Shown here one piece after another: positions 1 through 8,100 of a stretch of 10,942 nucleotides of DNA. The notes under the pieces were generated by a model, which was not told the DNA's origin, ran no database searches, and worked only from the letters and a program-made list of their open reading frames with translations. Position 1 is the stretch's first letter, and every line of letters begins with the position of its first letter. A program made the position numbers and the translations under genes. The DNA is from Pseudomonadota bacterium (GTDB lineage Bacteria; Pseudomonadota; Gammaproteobacteria; Xanthomonadales; Xanthomonadaceae): positions 1 to 10,942 of the forward strand of contig JAFADB010000051.1 of NCBI GenBank assembly GCA_023425225.1. The letters run 5' to 3'.

Positions 1-1769
1 CCGGTCAGTTCCAGGGTCTCGGTCACCGGAGCCACCATCTCGGCCTTGGCGATGGCCACTTCCTCGGTCCCGCGGTAGGCGGAGAAACCCAGGCCGATGA
101 TGTCGCCGATATCGGTGAAGGTGGTCGGCCGCAGCGACAGGCGCGTGCGGCGGTACTCGGCGCCCAGCGCCAGCCCCAGCGGACCGCCGGGCAGGTCGGC
201 CAGCGAGCGGTTGGCGGTGATGTCGAACGAATCCAGCGTGCTCTTGCCGATGGAGACCAGCTCGGGCGCGATGTAGTCGTACAGCGCCTGCGAGTTGGCG
301 CCGGCATCGTCGCCGATCCGCCACCAGCCGACCGGGCTGGCCGGATCGTTGAGTGCGGTCCGCACACGGCTGTTGACCAGGAACCCGGTGCGCTTGTTGG
401 TCACCCGGCCCTGCGAGTGCAGCAGGCCCATGTCGTAGTCCCATTCGCCGGCGGTGCCCTTCAGGCCGACCAGCGCGCGCATGAACTCGTTGTCGATGTT
501 GGACACGCGCGGGCCCACATCCCAGGCCGAATAGCGGATGCGGTCGGTCCGTCCGGTGGGATTGTCCGGATGCAGGGCGCTGATGGTCATCTCGTCCGGG
601 CCCGAGCCGGTCACCACCACGCCGCCGGGATAGCCCCAGGTGCCGGAGACGCCCGAGGGCGTGTTGTTGAACGTGGTCTGCTTGGTGGAATAGCTCAACT
701 CGGTATACAGCTCGGCGTTGTCGCCGACGGCGAAGGTGCCGCGCGAGAAGAAGTTCAGGTATTTCTCGCTGGGCGAGAGGTCGCGGAAGCGGCCCACTTC
801 CCACAGGCAGCCGCCATTGGGCGGGGGCGGCTGGCTGGCATCGACATGGCTGTTGAACTGCTCGCAGCCGGGCAGCATCTGGTAGCTGCCGTCGGCCAGC
901 CGCACCGCGCCGACCGGCGAGTTGGTCGCCACGCCGTTGGCGCCGATGAATCCGGCCAGGCCGGCGATGCCATCGTAGGGATAGCCCCAGCGGCGGATGT
1001 CGCCGGTGCCGATCCACTTGCGGTCGTCGCGTTCCCAGATCGTCGCGTTGTCGGTCTTGCCGGCGTCGATGGTGAAGAAGAAGTTGTACCTGTCGGTGGC
1101 CAGGTCGCCCCAGCCGACGGTGATCGAGCCCTTGCGTGCATCGGCGTCGTCGTACTTGGAGGTGCCGTAGGAGGCCTTGGCGATGGTGCCGGTGAAGTCG
1201 CTGCGCAGGATGATGTTGACCACGCCGGCGATCGCGTCCGAGCCGTAGATGGCCGAGGCGCCATCCTTGAGCACTTCCACCCGCTCGACCGCGTCGAGCG
1301 GGATGGTGCTCAGGTCGGTGTAGACCTTCTGCCCGTCGTCGGCCAATCCATAAGGAGCCAGGCGGCGGCCGTTGAGCAGTACCAGTGTCGAACCCGCGCC
1401 CAGGCCGCGCAGCGAGATGCCGGCACCGCCGGCGGAGAAGCCGTTGCCGAAGGACTTGGGGATCGAACCCTGGCCATCCACGGTCAGGGTCTGCAGGTAT
1501 TCGGCGATGGTGGTCTTGCCGGTGCGGTCGATCTCCTGCCGGGTCACCACCTGTACCGGTGAGGCGGTCTCGATGTCGGCGCGCGGGATGTTGGTGCCGG
1601 TGACGGTGATGCGGTCGAGCGTGGTGGCCTCCTGGGCCAGCGCCGGCGCGGCGGCAACGACGCCGGCGACGGCGATGGCCAGCGCAAGCGGACGGGCGGG
1701 CCATGGCGTTGCGGAATGAAGCGCATGGCGGCGCGGGGCGATGAGCCCCTCGGTCTTCTTGAATTTCAC
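1..1769 (-). CDS. TonB-dependent outer-membrane receptor, 3' end outside window
   Basis: Read on the minus strand from a GTG at 1769-1767, the frame stays open for 589 codons to the window edge, so the C-terminal part is missing. Seen: a basic N-terminus, a hydrophobic stretch (about residues 28-44) and a signal peptidase I-like site APALA|QEA (45/46); a TonB-box-like TLDRITVTG (50-58); then a plug domain (about 60-190) with LRGLG, VLLNGRR, and the hallmark VERVEVLKDGASAIYGSDAIAGVVNI ending near residue 186. The rest alternates aromatic and polar residues as in a beta-barrel. Known: such receptors import scarce substrates (siderophores, vitamins, glycans) across the outer membrane using TonB-ExbBD energy; Xanthomonadaceae carry many. 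The substrate cannot be told from this part. GTG is chosen because it has a good ribosome-binding site (1774-1782), it precedes the signal peptide, and I see no in-frame ATG close by. A 287-nt gap and a terminator separate it from the upstream gene, so it is probably transcribed alone. Confidence 0.95.
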   Translation of the reverse strand, partial: MKFKKTEGLIAPRRHALHSATPWPARPLALAIAVAGVVAAAPALAQEATTLDRITVTGTNIPRADIETASPVQVVTRQEIDRTGKTTIAEYLQTLTVDGQGSIPKSFGNGFSAGGAGISLRGLGAGSTLVLLNGRRLAPYGLADDGQKVYTDLSTIPLDAVERVEVLKDGASAIYGSDAIAGVVNIILRSDFTGTIAKASYGTSKYDDADARKGSITVGWGDLATDRYNFFFTIDAGKTDNATIWERDDRKWIGTGDIRRWGYPYDGIAGLAGFIGANGVATNSPVGAVRLADGSYQMLPGCEQFNSHVDASQPPPPNGGCLWEVGRFRDLSPSEKYLNFFSRGTFAVGDNAELYTELSYSTKQTTFNNTPSGVSGTWGYPGGVVVTGSGPDEMTISALHPDNPTGRTDRIRYSAWDVGPRVSNIDNEFMRALVGLKGTAGEWDYDMGLLHSQGRVTNKRTGFLVNSRVRTALNDPASPVGWWRIGDDAGANSQALYDYIAPELVSIGKSTLDSFDITANRSLADLPGGPLGLALGAEYRRTRLSLRPTTFTDIGDIIGLGFSAYRGTEEVAIAKAEMVAPVTETLELT

Positions 1770-1773
1770 AGTC

Positions 1774-1782
1774 CCTCTCCTT
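1774..1782 (-). promoter_or_regulatory. Ribosome-binding site of the TonB-dependent receptor gene
   Basis: On the minus strand the sequence reads AAGGAGAGG, with 4 nt between it and the GTG at 1769 (7 nt from the AAGGAG core). It is the best Shine-Dalgarno match in the neighbourhood and decides for the GTG start of the receptor gene. Confidence 0.8.
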
Positions 1783-1895
1783 ACTGGAAATCGGTTTTTG
1801 TCGTGCCGTGTCGGAATGTGTCCGGCGGCGCAATCTAGGTTGATTTCCGGTGAAGGCGCAGTGAGAAATCACTTAATGGGCGATGTTCAGAAATG

Positions 1896-1976
1896 GCTGC
1901 ATCGCAGCAGAAAACCGTGTCCCGGCGCGCCGCCGGGACGGCATCGCGACGGCTCCATCGAGGCCTCCAGGCCTCG
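1896..1976 (-). other. Cluster of stem-loops in the leader region of the receptor gene
   Basis: Three short perfect inverted repeats lie here. 1959-1966 / 1969-1976 (CGAGGCCT, 2-nt centre) folds with a 4-nt loop and 7 bp. 1919-1927 / 1931-1939 (GTCCCGGCG, 3-nt loop) has a 9-bp stem and, on the minus strand, is followed after ACGG by TTTT. 1896-1900 / 1904-1908 (GCTGC, 3-nt loop) has a 5-bp stem. They sit between the terminator of the SIMPL gene and the receptor start, about 125 to 210 nt upstream of the GTG. Whether they are transcribed is unknown. They could be part of a structured 5' leader, a second weak terminator (the 9-bp hairpin plus TTTT), or repeat-derived palindromes. The inverted repeats are seen directly; any role is inference. 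Confidence 0.45.
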
Positions 1977-1992
1977 TGCAGCACGGTCATGC

Positions 1993-2024
1993 ACAAACAA
2001 AGACAGCGCCCCATGGGCGCTGTC
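1993..2024 (-). terminator. Rho-independent terminator of the SIMPL-domain gene
   Basis: A perfect 10-bp stem (GACAGCGCCC, 2002-2011, with GGGCGCTGTC, 2015-2024) and a 3-nt loop. Read on the minus strand it is followed at once by TTTGTTTGT (2001-1993). It begins 33 nt after the stop codon of the SIMPL gene. No T-run follows on the plus strand, so it works in the minus direction. It insulates the receptor gene downstream, which must then have its own promoter in 1770-1992; I found no convincing -35/-10 pair there. Confidence 0.88.
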
Positions 2025-2056
2025 CGGATGCGTGTGCCGATGGCTCGTCCAGCCGG

Positions 2057-2788
2057 CTATTTGCCCAGCTCGAACGTCACCTCCAGGCTCACCGAGACGG
2101 TGGTTTCCCCGGGGGAGACCGGCGTGTCCATTTCGGCCTTGCCGCGCGACATCGCCATCATCACCGGCATCGGCCGGTTGGCGCCGCCGCTTTCGGAAAT
2201 GCTGACGATGCGGCGCACGCGCAGGCCCAGCGACTTGGCATAGGTTTCGGCGCGGGCCTGGGCCTTCTTCAGCGCGTCCAGCCGGGCCTCGTCGTAGACC
2301 GGTTCGGGCTGGTCGATCTCGAACGAGGGGCCGTTGATCTGGTTGGCGCCCTGCGCGGCCAGCGCATCGAGCACCTTGCCCAGGCGGGTGATGTCGCGCA
2401 CCTTCAGCCGCACCGTGTTGCTGGCCTGGTAGCCAGTGATCTTCGGTGCCTCGCCGTCGCCGTACTTGTACTGCGGGTTGAGATTGACGCCGCTGGTCTG
2501 CACGTCCTTGTCGGCGATGCCGGCGGCCTTGATCGCCGCCATCACCCGGCTCATCTGCTCGGCGTTCTGGCGCATGGCGGCGTTGCCGTCAGCGGCCTGG
2601 GTGACGACGCCGGCCGACAGGCTGGCCACGTCCGGCACGCGGCTGGCCTCGGCCTGGGCGGACACGTTGAGCAGGGTGCTGTCGGTGGGCAGGGCGTAGC
2701 CGGCCGAGGCGTTCTGGGCATGGGCGGTCATGGTGGTTCCTAGGGCCAGCGACAGGGCCAGCAGCAGCGTCTTGGTCGGGACTCGCAT
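2057..2788 (-). CDS. Exported SIMPL-domain (DUF541, YggE-like) protein
   Basis: A 243-residue protein, close to the length of E. coli YggE. An N-terminal signal peptide is clear: basic start MRVPTK, hydrophobic LLLALSLALG, and a cleavage site AHA|QN at 24/25, so the mature protein should be periplasmic or surface-exposed. The SIMPL domain fills the rest: LNVSAQAEASRVPD near residues 40-53, the helix with AAMRQNAEQMSRVMAAIKAAGI, VQTSGVNLNPQYKY, ITGYQASNTVRLKVRDI, and the C-terminal TTVSVSLEVTFELGK. Known: the family adopts a fold with a SIMPL core; YggE has been linked to oxidative-stress protection and the Brucella homologue BP26 is a periplasmic antigen that forms oligomers, but no biochemical reaction is established. 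The ATG at 2788-2786 has AAGGAG (2800-2795) 6 nt upstream, which fixes the start. It is divergent from maf and ends at a strong terminator, so it is probably monocistronic. Confidence 0.92.
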   Translation of the reverse strand: MRVPTKTLLLALSLALGTTMTAHAQNASAGYALPTDSTLLNVSAQAEASRVPDVASLSAGVVTQAADGNAAMRQNAEQMSRVMAAIKAAGIADKDVQTSGVNLNPQYKYGDGEAPKITGYQASNTVRLKVRDITRLGKVLDALAAQGANQINGPSFEIDQPEPVYDEARLDALKKAQARAETYAKSLGLRVRRIVSISESGGANRPMPVMMAMSRGKAEMDTPVSPGETTVSVSLEVTFELGK

Positions 2789-2905
2789 GTCGTTCTCCTT
2801 GAGAGGACAGCAGAGTGTTGCCGAAACGATGAATACGCTGTGAGCCGGGGGCTGCGGGCGGTTGCGCGGCGATGGCCGCCGACCATCCAGTCAGCCGCCG
2901 CGGGT

Positions 2906-2920
2906 TATGCTTCTCCGATG
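2906..2920 (+). promoter_or_regulatory. Candidate -10 element giving a leaderless maf transcript
   Basis: TATGCT at 2906-2911 resembles a sigma-70 -10 hexamer and its last base is 7 nt before the A of the maf ATG (2918), the normal distance from a -10 to the transcription start. No Shine-Dalgarno sequence precedes that ATG (the bases are TTCTCCG). Together this suggests transcription may start at or next to the start codon. No recognisable -35 is present at 16-18 bp spacing, so the call is tentative. The intergenic region 2789-2917 must also hold the promoter of the divergent SIMPL gene, for which I see no clear elements. Confidence 0.35.
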
Positions 2921-3550
2921 CTGTACCTGGCCTCCCGCTCCCCCCGTCGCAAGGACCTGCTCTCACGCCTCGGTGTGCCGTTCGGCACGCTGGACCTGGA
3001 CGTGCCCGAGGTCCGTGCCGCGGGCGAATCCCCCGCCGGCTACGTGCAGCGGGTGGCGCGCGAGAAGGCGCTGGCCGGGCTGGCGCTGGCCGCCGGTGGC
3101 GAGGAGGCCTGGGTGCTGGGGTCCGATACCGAGGTGGTGCTGGGCGAGCGCGTGTTCGGCAAGCCGGCCGATGCGGCCGACGCGGCGGCGATGCTGCGCG
3201 CGCTGGCCGGACGCGGCCATCACGTGCTGACCGCGGTGACGCTGGTGGGCGCGCGGCGCGAGTTTGCCGTGCTGGTGGATTCGCAGGTGACGTTCGCGCC
3301 GATGCGCGAAGCGCAGATCGCCGCCTATGTCGCCAGCGGCGAGCCGATGGGCAAGGCCGGGGCCTATGCCATCCAGGGCCGGGCCGAGTGCTTCGTCAGC
3401 CGGCTCGAGGGCAGTTATTCGGGCGTGATGGGCCTGCCGCTGTACCAGACGGCGCAGCTGCTGGAACAGGCGGGCCTGGTGGTGCCGGGACAAGGGAGCG
3501 GCGCCGAGGCGCCGGCGGATGCGATGGTCGGGATGGTCCTGGAGAAATAA
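2918..3550 (+). CDS. maf: Maf nucleoside triphosphate pyrophosphatase (YhdE type)
   Basis: A 210-residue cytosolic enzyme of the Maf/HAM1 fold. Known: Maf proteins hydrolyse non-canonical or selected NTPs to the monophosphate and pyrophosphate; the YhdE subgroup prefers dTTP, UTP and modified pyrimidine nucleotides, and overexpression in some bacteria blocks septation. Seen: the N-terminal signature LASRSPRRKDLL (4-15), GSDTEVV with Asp70, the catalytic-base position of YhdE, FGKP with Lys82, then GEPMGKAGAYAIQG (Gln153) and the C-terminal GSYSGVMGLPL. The subgroup is inferred mainly from rng and yhdP being next to it. The ATG at 2918 starts exactly at the family's N-terminus; a GTG at 2840 would add 26 residues with no family match and no ribosome-binding site. 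About 15-20 residues after LLEQAGL, rich in Gly and Ala, extend past the usual C-terminus. The TAA is 2 nt before rng, so the two are an operon with probable translational coupling. Confidence 0.95.
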   Translation: MLYLASRSPRRKDLLSRLGVPFGTLDLDVPEVRAAGESPAGYVQRVAREKALAGLALAAGGEEAWVLGSDTEVVLGERVFGKPADAADAAAMLRALAGRGHHVLTAVTLVGARREFAVLVDSQVTFAPMREAQIAAYVASGEPMGKAGAYAIQGRAECFVSRLEGSYSGVMGLPLYQTAQLLEQAGLVVPGQGSGAEAPADAMVGMVLEK

Positions 3551-3552
3551 CG

Positions 3553-5043
3553 ATGTCGGAAGAGATCCTGGTCAACGTCACCCCGCGCGAGACGCGGGTG
3601 GCGGTCATCGAGAACGGAATGCTGCAGGAGCTGCACATCGAGCGCGGCTGGCGCCGCGGCGTGGTCGGCAACATCTACAAGGGCAGGGTGCAGCGGGTGA
3701 TGCCGGGCATGCAGGCCGCGTTCGTCGAGGTCGGGCTGGAGCGTGCCGCGTTCCTGCATGCCAACGACGTGGTGCGGCCGGTGCCGGTGCCCAGCGAGGA
3801 CGCCGAGGAGGCGCCGCCGCTGCCGTTGTCGGCCCCGGTGCCGATCGTCGAGCTGCTGCGCGATGGCCAGGACGTGGTGGTGCAGGTGGTCAAGGACCCG
3901 ATCGGCAGCAAGGGCGCGCGCCTGACCACGCAGATCTCCATCCCCTCGCGCTACCTGGTGCTGCTGCCACAGTCCAAGGTGATCGGGGTGTCGGCGCGGA
4001 TCGAGGACGAGGCCGAGCGCGCCCGGCTGAAGGGCATCGTCACCGGGCTGGCCGCCAGCCACGGCGGCTACGGCTACATCGTGCGCACCAACGCCGAGGG
4101 CCAGCCGGCCGAGGCGATCGCCGACGACATCGCCTACCTGTCGCGGGTGTGGAACGTGGTCGAGCGCCGCGGCCGCGAGGCGCCGCCGTGCAGCATGATC
4201 TACGAGGATCTGATCCTGCCGCTGCGCGCGGTGCGCGACCTGATCCGCAAGGACGTGGACAAGGTGAAGGTGGATTCGCACGAGACCTTCACCCAGCTGC
4301 AGGCCTTTGTCGCCAAGTACATGCCGGTGCTGGGCGAGAAGGTCGAGCTGTATACCGGCGACCGGCCGATCTTCGACCTGTACGGGGTGGAGGACGAGAT
4401 CGCCCGCGCGCTGGAGAAGCAGGTGCCGCTCAAGTCCGGCGGCTACCTGGTGATCGACCAGACCGAAGCGATGACCACCATCGACGTCAACACCGGTTCG
4501 TTCGTCGGCCAGCGCAACCTGGAGGAGACGGTCTACCGCACCAACCTGGAGGCGGCGCAGGCGGTGGCGCGGCAGCTGCGGCTGCGCAACCTGGGCGGGA
4601 TCATCATCATCGACTTCATCGACATGACCGATCCCGAGCATCGCCGCCAGGTGCTGCGCACGCTGGAGAAGGCGCTGGCGCGCGACCATGCCAAGACCAC
4701 CGTGTACGAGTTCTCGCCGCTGGGGCTGGTGGAAATGACCCGCAAGCGCACGGTAGAAAGCTTGGAGCGGCAGCTGTCCGAGCCGTGCCCGGAGTGCGGC
4801 GGCCGCGGCAGCATCAAGACCGCCGAGACGGTGACCTACGACATCTTCCGGGAGATCACCCGCGCGGTGCGCCAGTTCGAGGCGGCGCACCTGCTGGTGA
4901 TCGCCTCGCCCAAGGTGGTGGCGCGCATCACCGAGGACGAGTCCACCGCGGTGGCCGAGCTGGAGGAATTCCTCGGCAAGACCATCCGCTTCCAGGCCGA
5001 CGAGCAGTACCTGCAGGAACAGTTCGACGTGGTGCTGCTGTGA
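3553..5043 (+). CDS. rng: Ribonuclease G (RNase E/G family endoribonuclease)
   Basis: A 496-residue protein, near the 489 residues of E. coli RNase G. Known: a 5'-end-sensing endoribonuclease that matures the 5' end of 16S rRNA and takes part in mRNA decay. Domains in order: N-terminal MSEEILVNVTPRETRVAVIENG; an embedded S1 RNA-binding domain (about 35-125, GVVGNIYKGRVQRVMPGMQAA and the KDPIGSKGARLT sensor region); the DNase I-like catalytic domain with the two metal-binding aspartates Asp311 (TIDVNTGS) and Asp354 (IIIDFIDM), 43 residues apart as in RNase E; the Zn-link CPEC (Cys412, Cys415) for dimer joining; and a short small domain. The long disordered C-terminal scaffold of RNase E is absent, which identifies it as RNase G. 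A Pro/Glu-rich insert (about 76-96, PVPVPSEDAEEAPPLPL) lies within S1, as in many proteobacterial homologues. GGAG (3541-3544) inside the end of maf is the ribosome-binding site. Confidence 0.97.
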   Translation: MSEEILVNVTPRETRVAVIENGMLQELHIERGWRRGVVGNIYKGRVQRVMPGMQAAFVEVGLERAAFLHANDVVRPVPVPSEDAEEAPPLPLSAPVPIVELLRDGQDVVVQVVKDPIGSKGARLTTQISIPSRYLVLLPQSKVIGVSARIEDEAERARLKGIVTGLAASHGGYGYIVRTNAEGQPAEAIADDIAYLSRVWNVVERRGREAPPCSMIYEDLILPLRAVRDLIRKDVDKVKVDSHETFTQLQAFVAKYMPVLGEKVELYTGDRPIFDLYGVEDEIARALEKQVPLKSGGYLVIDQTEAMTTIDVNTGSFVGQRNLEETVYRTNLEAAQAVARQLRLRNLGGIIIIDFIDMTDPEHRRQVLRTLEKALARDHAKTTVYEFSPLGLVEMTRKRTVESLERQLSEPCPECGGRGSIKTAETVTYDIFREITRAVRQFEAAHLLVIASPKVVARITEDESTAVAELEEFLGKTIRFQADEQYLQEQFDVVLL

Positions 5044-5067
5044 GCATGCCGGTTGAAGGCGTGGCCG

Positions 5068-5092
5068 GTAGCCCGGCGCCGGCAGCCGGCGC
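5068..5092 (+). repeat. REP-like palindrome tagged with GTAG between rng and yhdP
   Basis: GTAG (5068-5071) is followed by CCCG-type sequence and a perfect inverted repeat, GCGCCGGC (5076-5083) and GCCGGCGC (5085-5092) about a single A, folding as a 7-bp stem with loop CAG. Many REP/BIME elements of Stenotrophomonas, Xanthomonas and Pseudomonas begin with GTAG and continue as a GC-rich hairpin mobilised by RAYT transposases. Only one copy is visible here, so the assignment is by resemblance. There is no T-run after it, so it is not a classic terminator. It fills most of the 67-nt rng-yhdP gap and ends 18 nt before the yhdP start. Confidence 0.35.
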
Positions 5093-5110
5093 GATCCCGT
5101 TGCGGCGTTG

Positions 5111-8100
5111 ATGTCGCTGCGTGTCCGCTACCGCTTGCTGCGCCTGCGCCGCCTCGCGCTCTATTCGCTGGCGGTGCTGCTGGTGCTGGTCGCGCTGCTG
5201 GTCGGCACGCTCAGCCAGCTGTTGCCGCTGGCGCAGCGCCATCCCGAGCACATCGCCGACTGGCTGAGCCAGCGCGCCGGCCAGCCGGTGCGGTTCGAGG
5301 CGCTGGACACCGCCTGGACCCGGCGCGGTCCGCTGCTGCGCCTGGAGGGCCTGCACATCGGCGCGGGCGAGGGCGTGCGGATCGGCCAGGCCGAGGTGCT
5401 GGTATCGCTGTATGCCGGCCTGTTGCCGGGACGCTCGTTCACCGAACTGAGGTTGCGCGGCATCGCGTTGACGCTGGTGCGCGCCGGCGATGGCAGCTGG
5501 TCGGTGCAGGGACTGCCGTCGTCTTCCGGCGGCGATCCGCTGGAGACCCTGCGGCGGCTGGGCGAACTGCAGGTGGTCGATGGCCGGCTGGAACTGCAGG
5601 CGCCCACGCTCGACTGGCAGGTGACGTTGCCGAGGATCGACCTGCGGCTGCGCGTCGACGGCGACCGGATCCGGGCCGGCGCGCGTGGCTGGATCGATCC
5701 TGCGCACGCACCGTTGACCGCGGTGGCGGATTTCGCGCGCGACAAGGGCGACGGCAGCCTCTACGTGGGGGCCGAGCCAGCCGACATCGGCGCATGGTCG
5801 TCGTTGCTGCAGGCGTCCGGCGTGCAGGCCACCGACGGCAACGGACGGCTGCAGCTGTGGGCACGCCTGCAGGATCGCCGGATCGCCGCGGCCACCGTCG
5901 ATGCCGACCTGCGCCAGCTGCGGCTGTCGGGGACCGCGCCGGACAACGCGACGCCGGCACCGACGCTGGCCCTGGCGCGGGTGCAGGCACGCGCGCGCTG
6001 GTGCACGACCGCCGATGGCTGGCGGCTGGATGCGCCGGTCCTGCGCGTGGGCGAGGGCGAGGCGCAGCAGCGCATGGACGGGCTGCTGGTGGCCGGTGGC
6101 AAGTACCTGGCATTGGCCGGCGGGCAGCTGGATGTTTCGCCGGCGCTGGCCCTGGTCGCGCTCAGCGACCGGCTCCCGCCGGCGCTGCGGCAGTGGCTGC
6201 TGGCCGCCCGGCCCCAGCTGCGGTTGCGCGACGTGGAGATGTCGGGCACCGCCGGAGGACCGCTGTGGGTGCAGGGCCGGCTCGACCAGGCCGCTTTCGC
6301 GGCGGTGGGCGATGCGCCGGGACTGGCCGGCGTGCGCGGGGATTTCCATGGCGATGCGCAGGCGATCGAGTTCGATCCCGACGCCTCGTCCAAGGTGCGC
6401 TTCGACTGGCCGACCGGCTTCGGCGTGGTGCACGAGGTGCGCCTGGCCGGCCATGTCGTCGGCTGGCGCGAGGGCGAGGGCTGGCAGGTCGCCACCCCGG
6501 CGCTGCGGGTTCAGGCCGACGACTATGCCGCCGACGTGCGCGGCGGATTGTGGTTCCAGGGCGATGGCACCCGGCCGTGGATGAACCTGGCCGCGCGACT
6601 GGACGACACGTCGGTGACCACGGCCAAGAAGTTCTGGGTGCACTCGCAGATGAGCGAGGCCACCACCGACTGGCTGGATGCGGCACTGGTGGGCGGCACC
6701 CTGAGCGGCGGCGTGGGCCTGGTCACCGGCGACCTGGACGACTGGCCGTTCGACGAGCACAACGGCCGCTTCGAGGCCAGCGGGCGCATCGTCGGCGGCG
6801 ACATCCGGTTCCAGCCAGACTGGCCGGCGATGCAGCAGGTGGAGGCCGACGTGGCCTTCATCGGCAACGGCTTCTCGATCGGCGGACGCGGCGACCTAGC
6901 CGGGGTGGCGGTGGATCGCTTCGATGCCGGCATCGAGAATTTCGGCACTTCGCGGCTGTACGTACGCGCCGATTCGCGCAGCGACGCGACCCGGCTGCTG
7001 TCCATGCTGCGGCAGAGTCCGCTGCGTGAAAGCTATGCCGACACCCTGGACGCCCTGAGCGCGAGCGGTCCCGCCATCGCCAGCTTCGACATGCTGCTGC
7101 CGCTGGCCGAGCAGGACAGCCCGGAACACCACCTGCGCGGGCAGGTGGAGCTGCAGGGTGCGCACCTGGCCGACAAGCGCTGGGACCTGGCGTTCGACCA
7201 GGTGCGCGGCACGGCACGGTATTCGGACAGCGGCTTCGATGCGCCCTCGCTGGCGGTGGTGCACAAGGGCCGTACCGGCACCTTGGCATTGCGCGCCGGC
7301 AGCGACGTGCACGATCCGAAACAGGCGTTCGAGGCCGAGCTGGGTGCGGCGATGGACGCGGACGAACTGCTCGACCGCGCCCCCGAGCTGGCCTGGCTCA
7401 AGCACTACGTGCAGGGAACTTCCTCCTGGACCGTCGGCGTCACGCTGCCGGCCGACGCCGCGCCCGGAGCGCAGGCCGCCCCCACCCGGCTGACCCTGCG
7501 TTCGGACCTGGTGGGAACGGCACTGCACCTGCCGGCGCCCCTGGACAAACCCGCCGACGATCCGCTCACGACCACGGTCGGCGTCATGCTGCCGATGGAC
7601 AGCGGCCGGGTCGACGTGGCGTTCGGCCAGCTGATGGCGCTGGCCGCGCGCAGCCACGGCGAGCAGACGGGAGTGCGCGTGGTGATGGGCACCGACCACG
7701 TGGCGAGCGAACCGCCGGCCAGCGGCCTGGAGATCAACGGCCACACCGAGTCGCTGGATGCGCTGGACTGGATCGGCCTGGCGCGTTCGGCCGGCAAGGG
7801 CGAGGCCTCGTCCGGCGCGCCGGACGAGGGCGTGGCGTTGCGCCAGGTCGATGTGCAGGTGGACAGGCTGCTGCTGATCGGCGGGGTGTTCGAGAACACC
7901 CGCCTGCAACTGCAGCCGCAGGCCGGCGCGATCCAGGCCACGCTGACCGGGCCTTCGCTGGCAGGCTCGTTGAACGTGCCCGAGGCCGATGGCGGCGTCA
8001 TCACCGGCCAGCTGCAGCGAGTGCACTGGCAATCGGTGGCGCCGCCGCCTGCACCCACGCAGGACGTGGTGGTCACCGGCTCGGTGCTGGTGCAGTCGCT

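Noticed and set aside
417..1562. A 381-codon plus-strand open frame opposite the TonB-dependent receptor
   Set aside because: Its composition is that of a GC-rich antisense frame, while the minus-strand reading gives an unmistakable signal peptide, plug and barrel.
2865..2902. A 7-bp inverted repeat (CGCGGCG / CGCCGCG) with a 24-nt centre in the divergent region
   Set aside because: It is pure G/C, with a long centre and low information in this base composition; it is most likely chance.
2840..2917. An upstream GTG that would extend Maf by 26 residues
   Set aside because: It has no ribosome-binding site, and the extra residues are unlike any Maf N-terminus; the family begins at MLYLASRSPRR.
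3415..4890. A 491-codon minus-strand open frame opposite rng
   Set aside because: It has His/Arg/Gln-rich low-complexity composition, while rng on the other strand is conserved from end to end.
4928..6760. A 610-codon open frame on the minus strand across the end of rng and the start of yhdP
   Set aside because: It is rich in Arg, Ala, Gln, His and Gly with no family motif, and overlaps two clearly recognised genes. Long antisense frames are expected in DNA with such GC-biased third positions.
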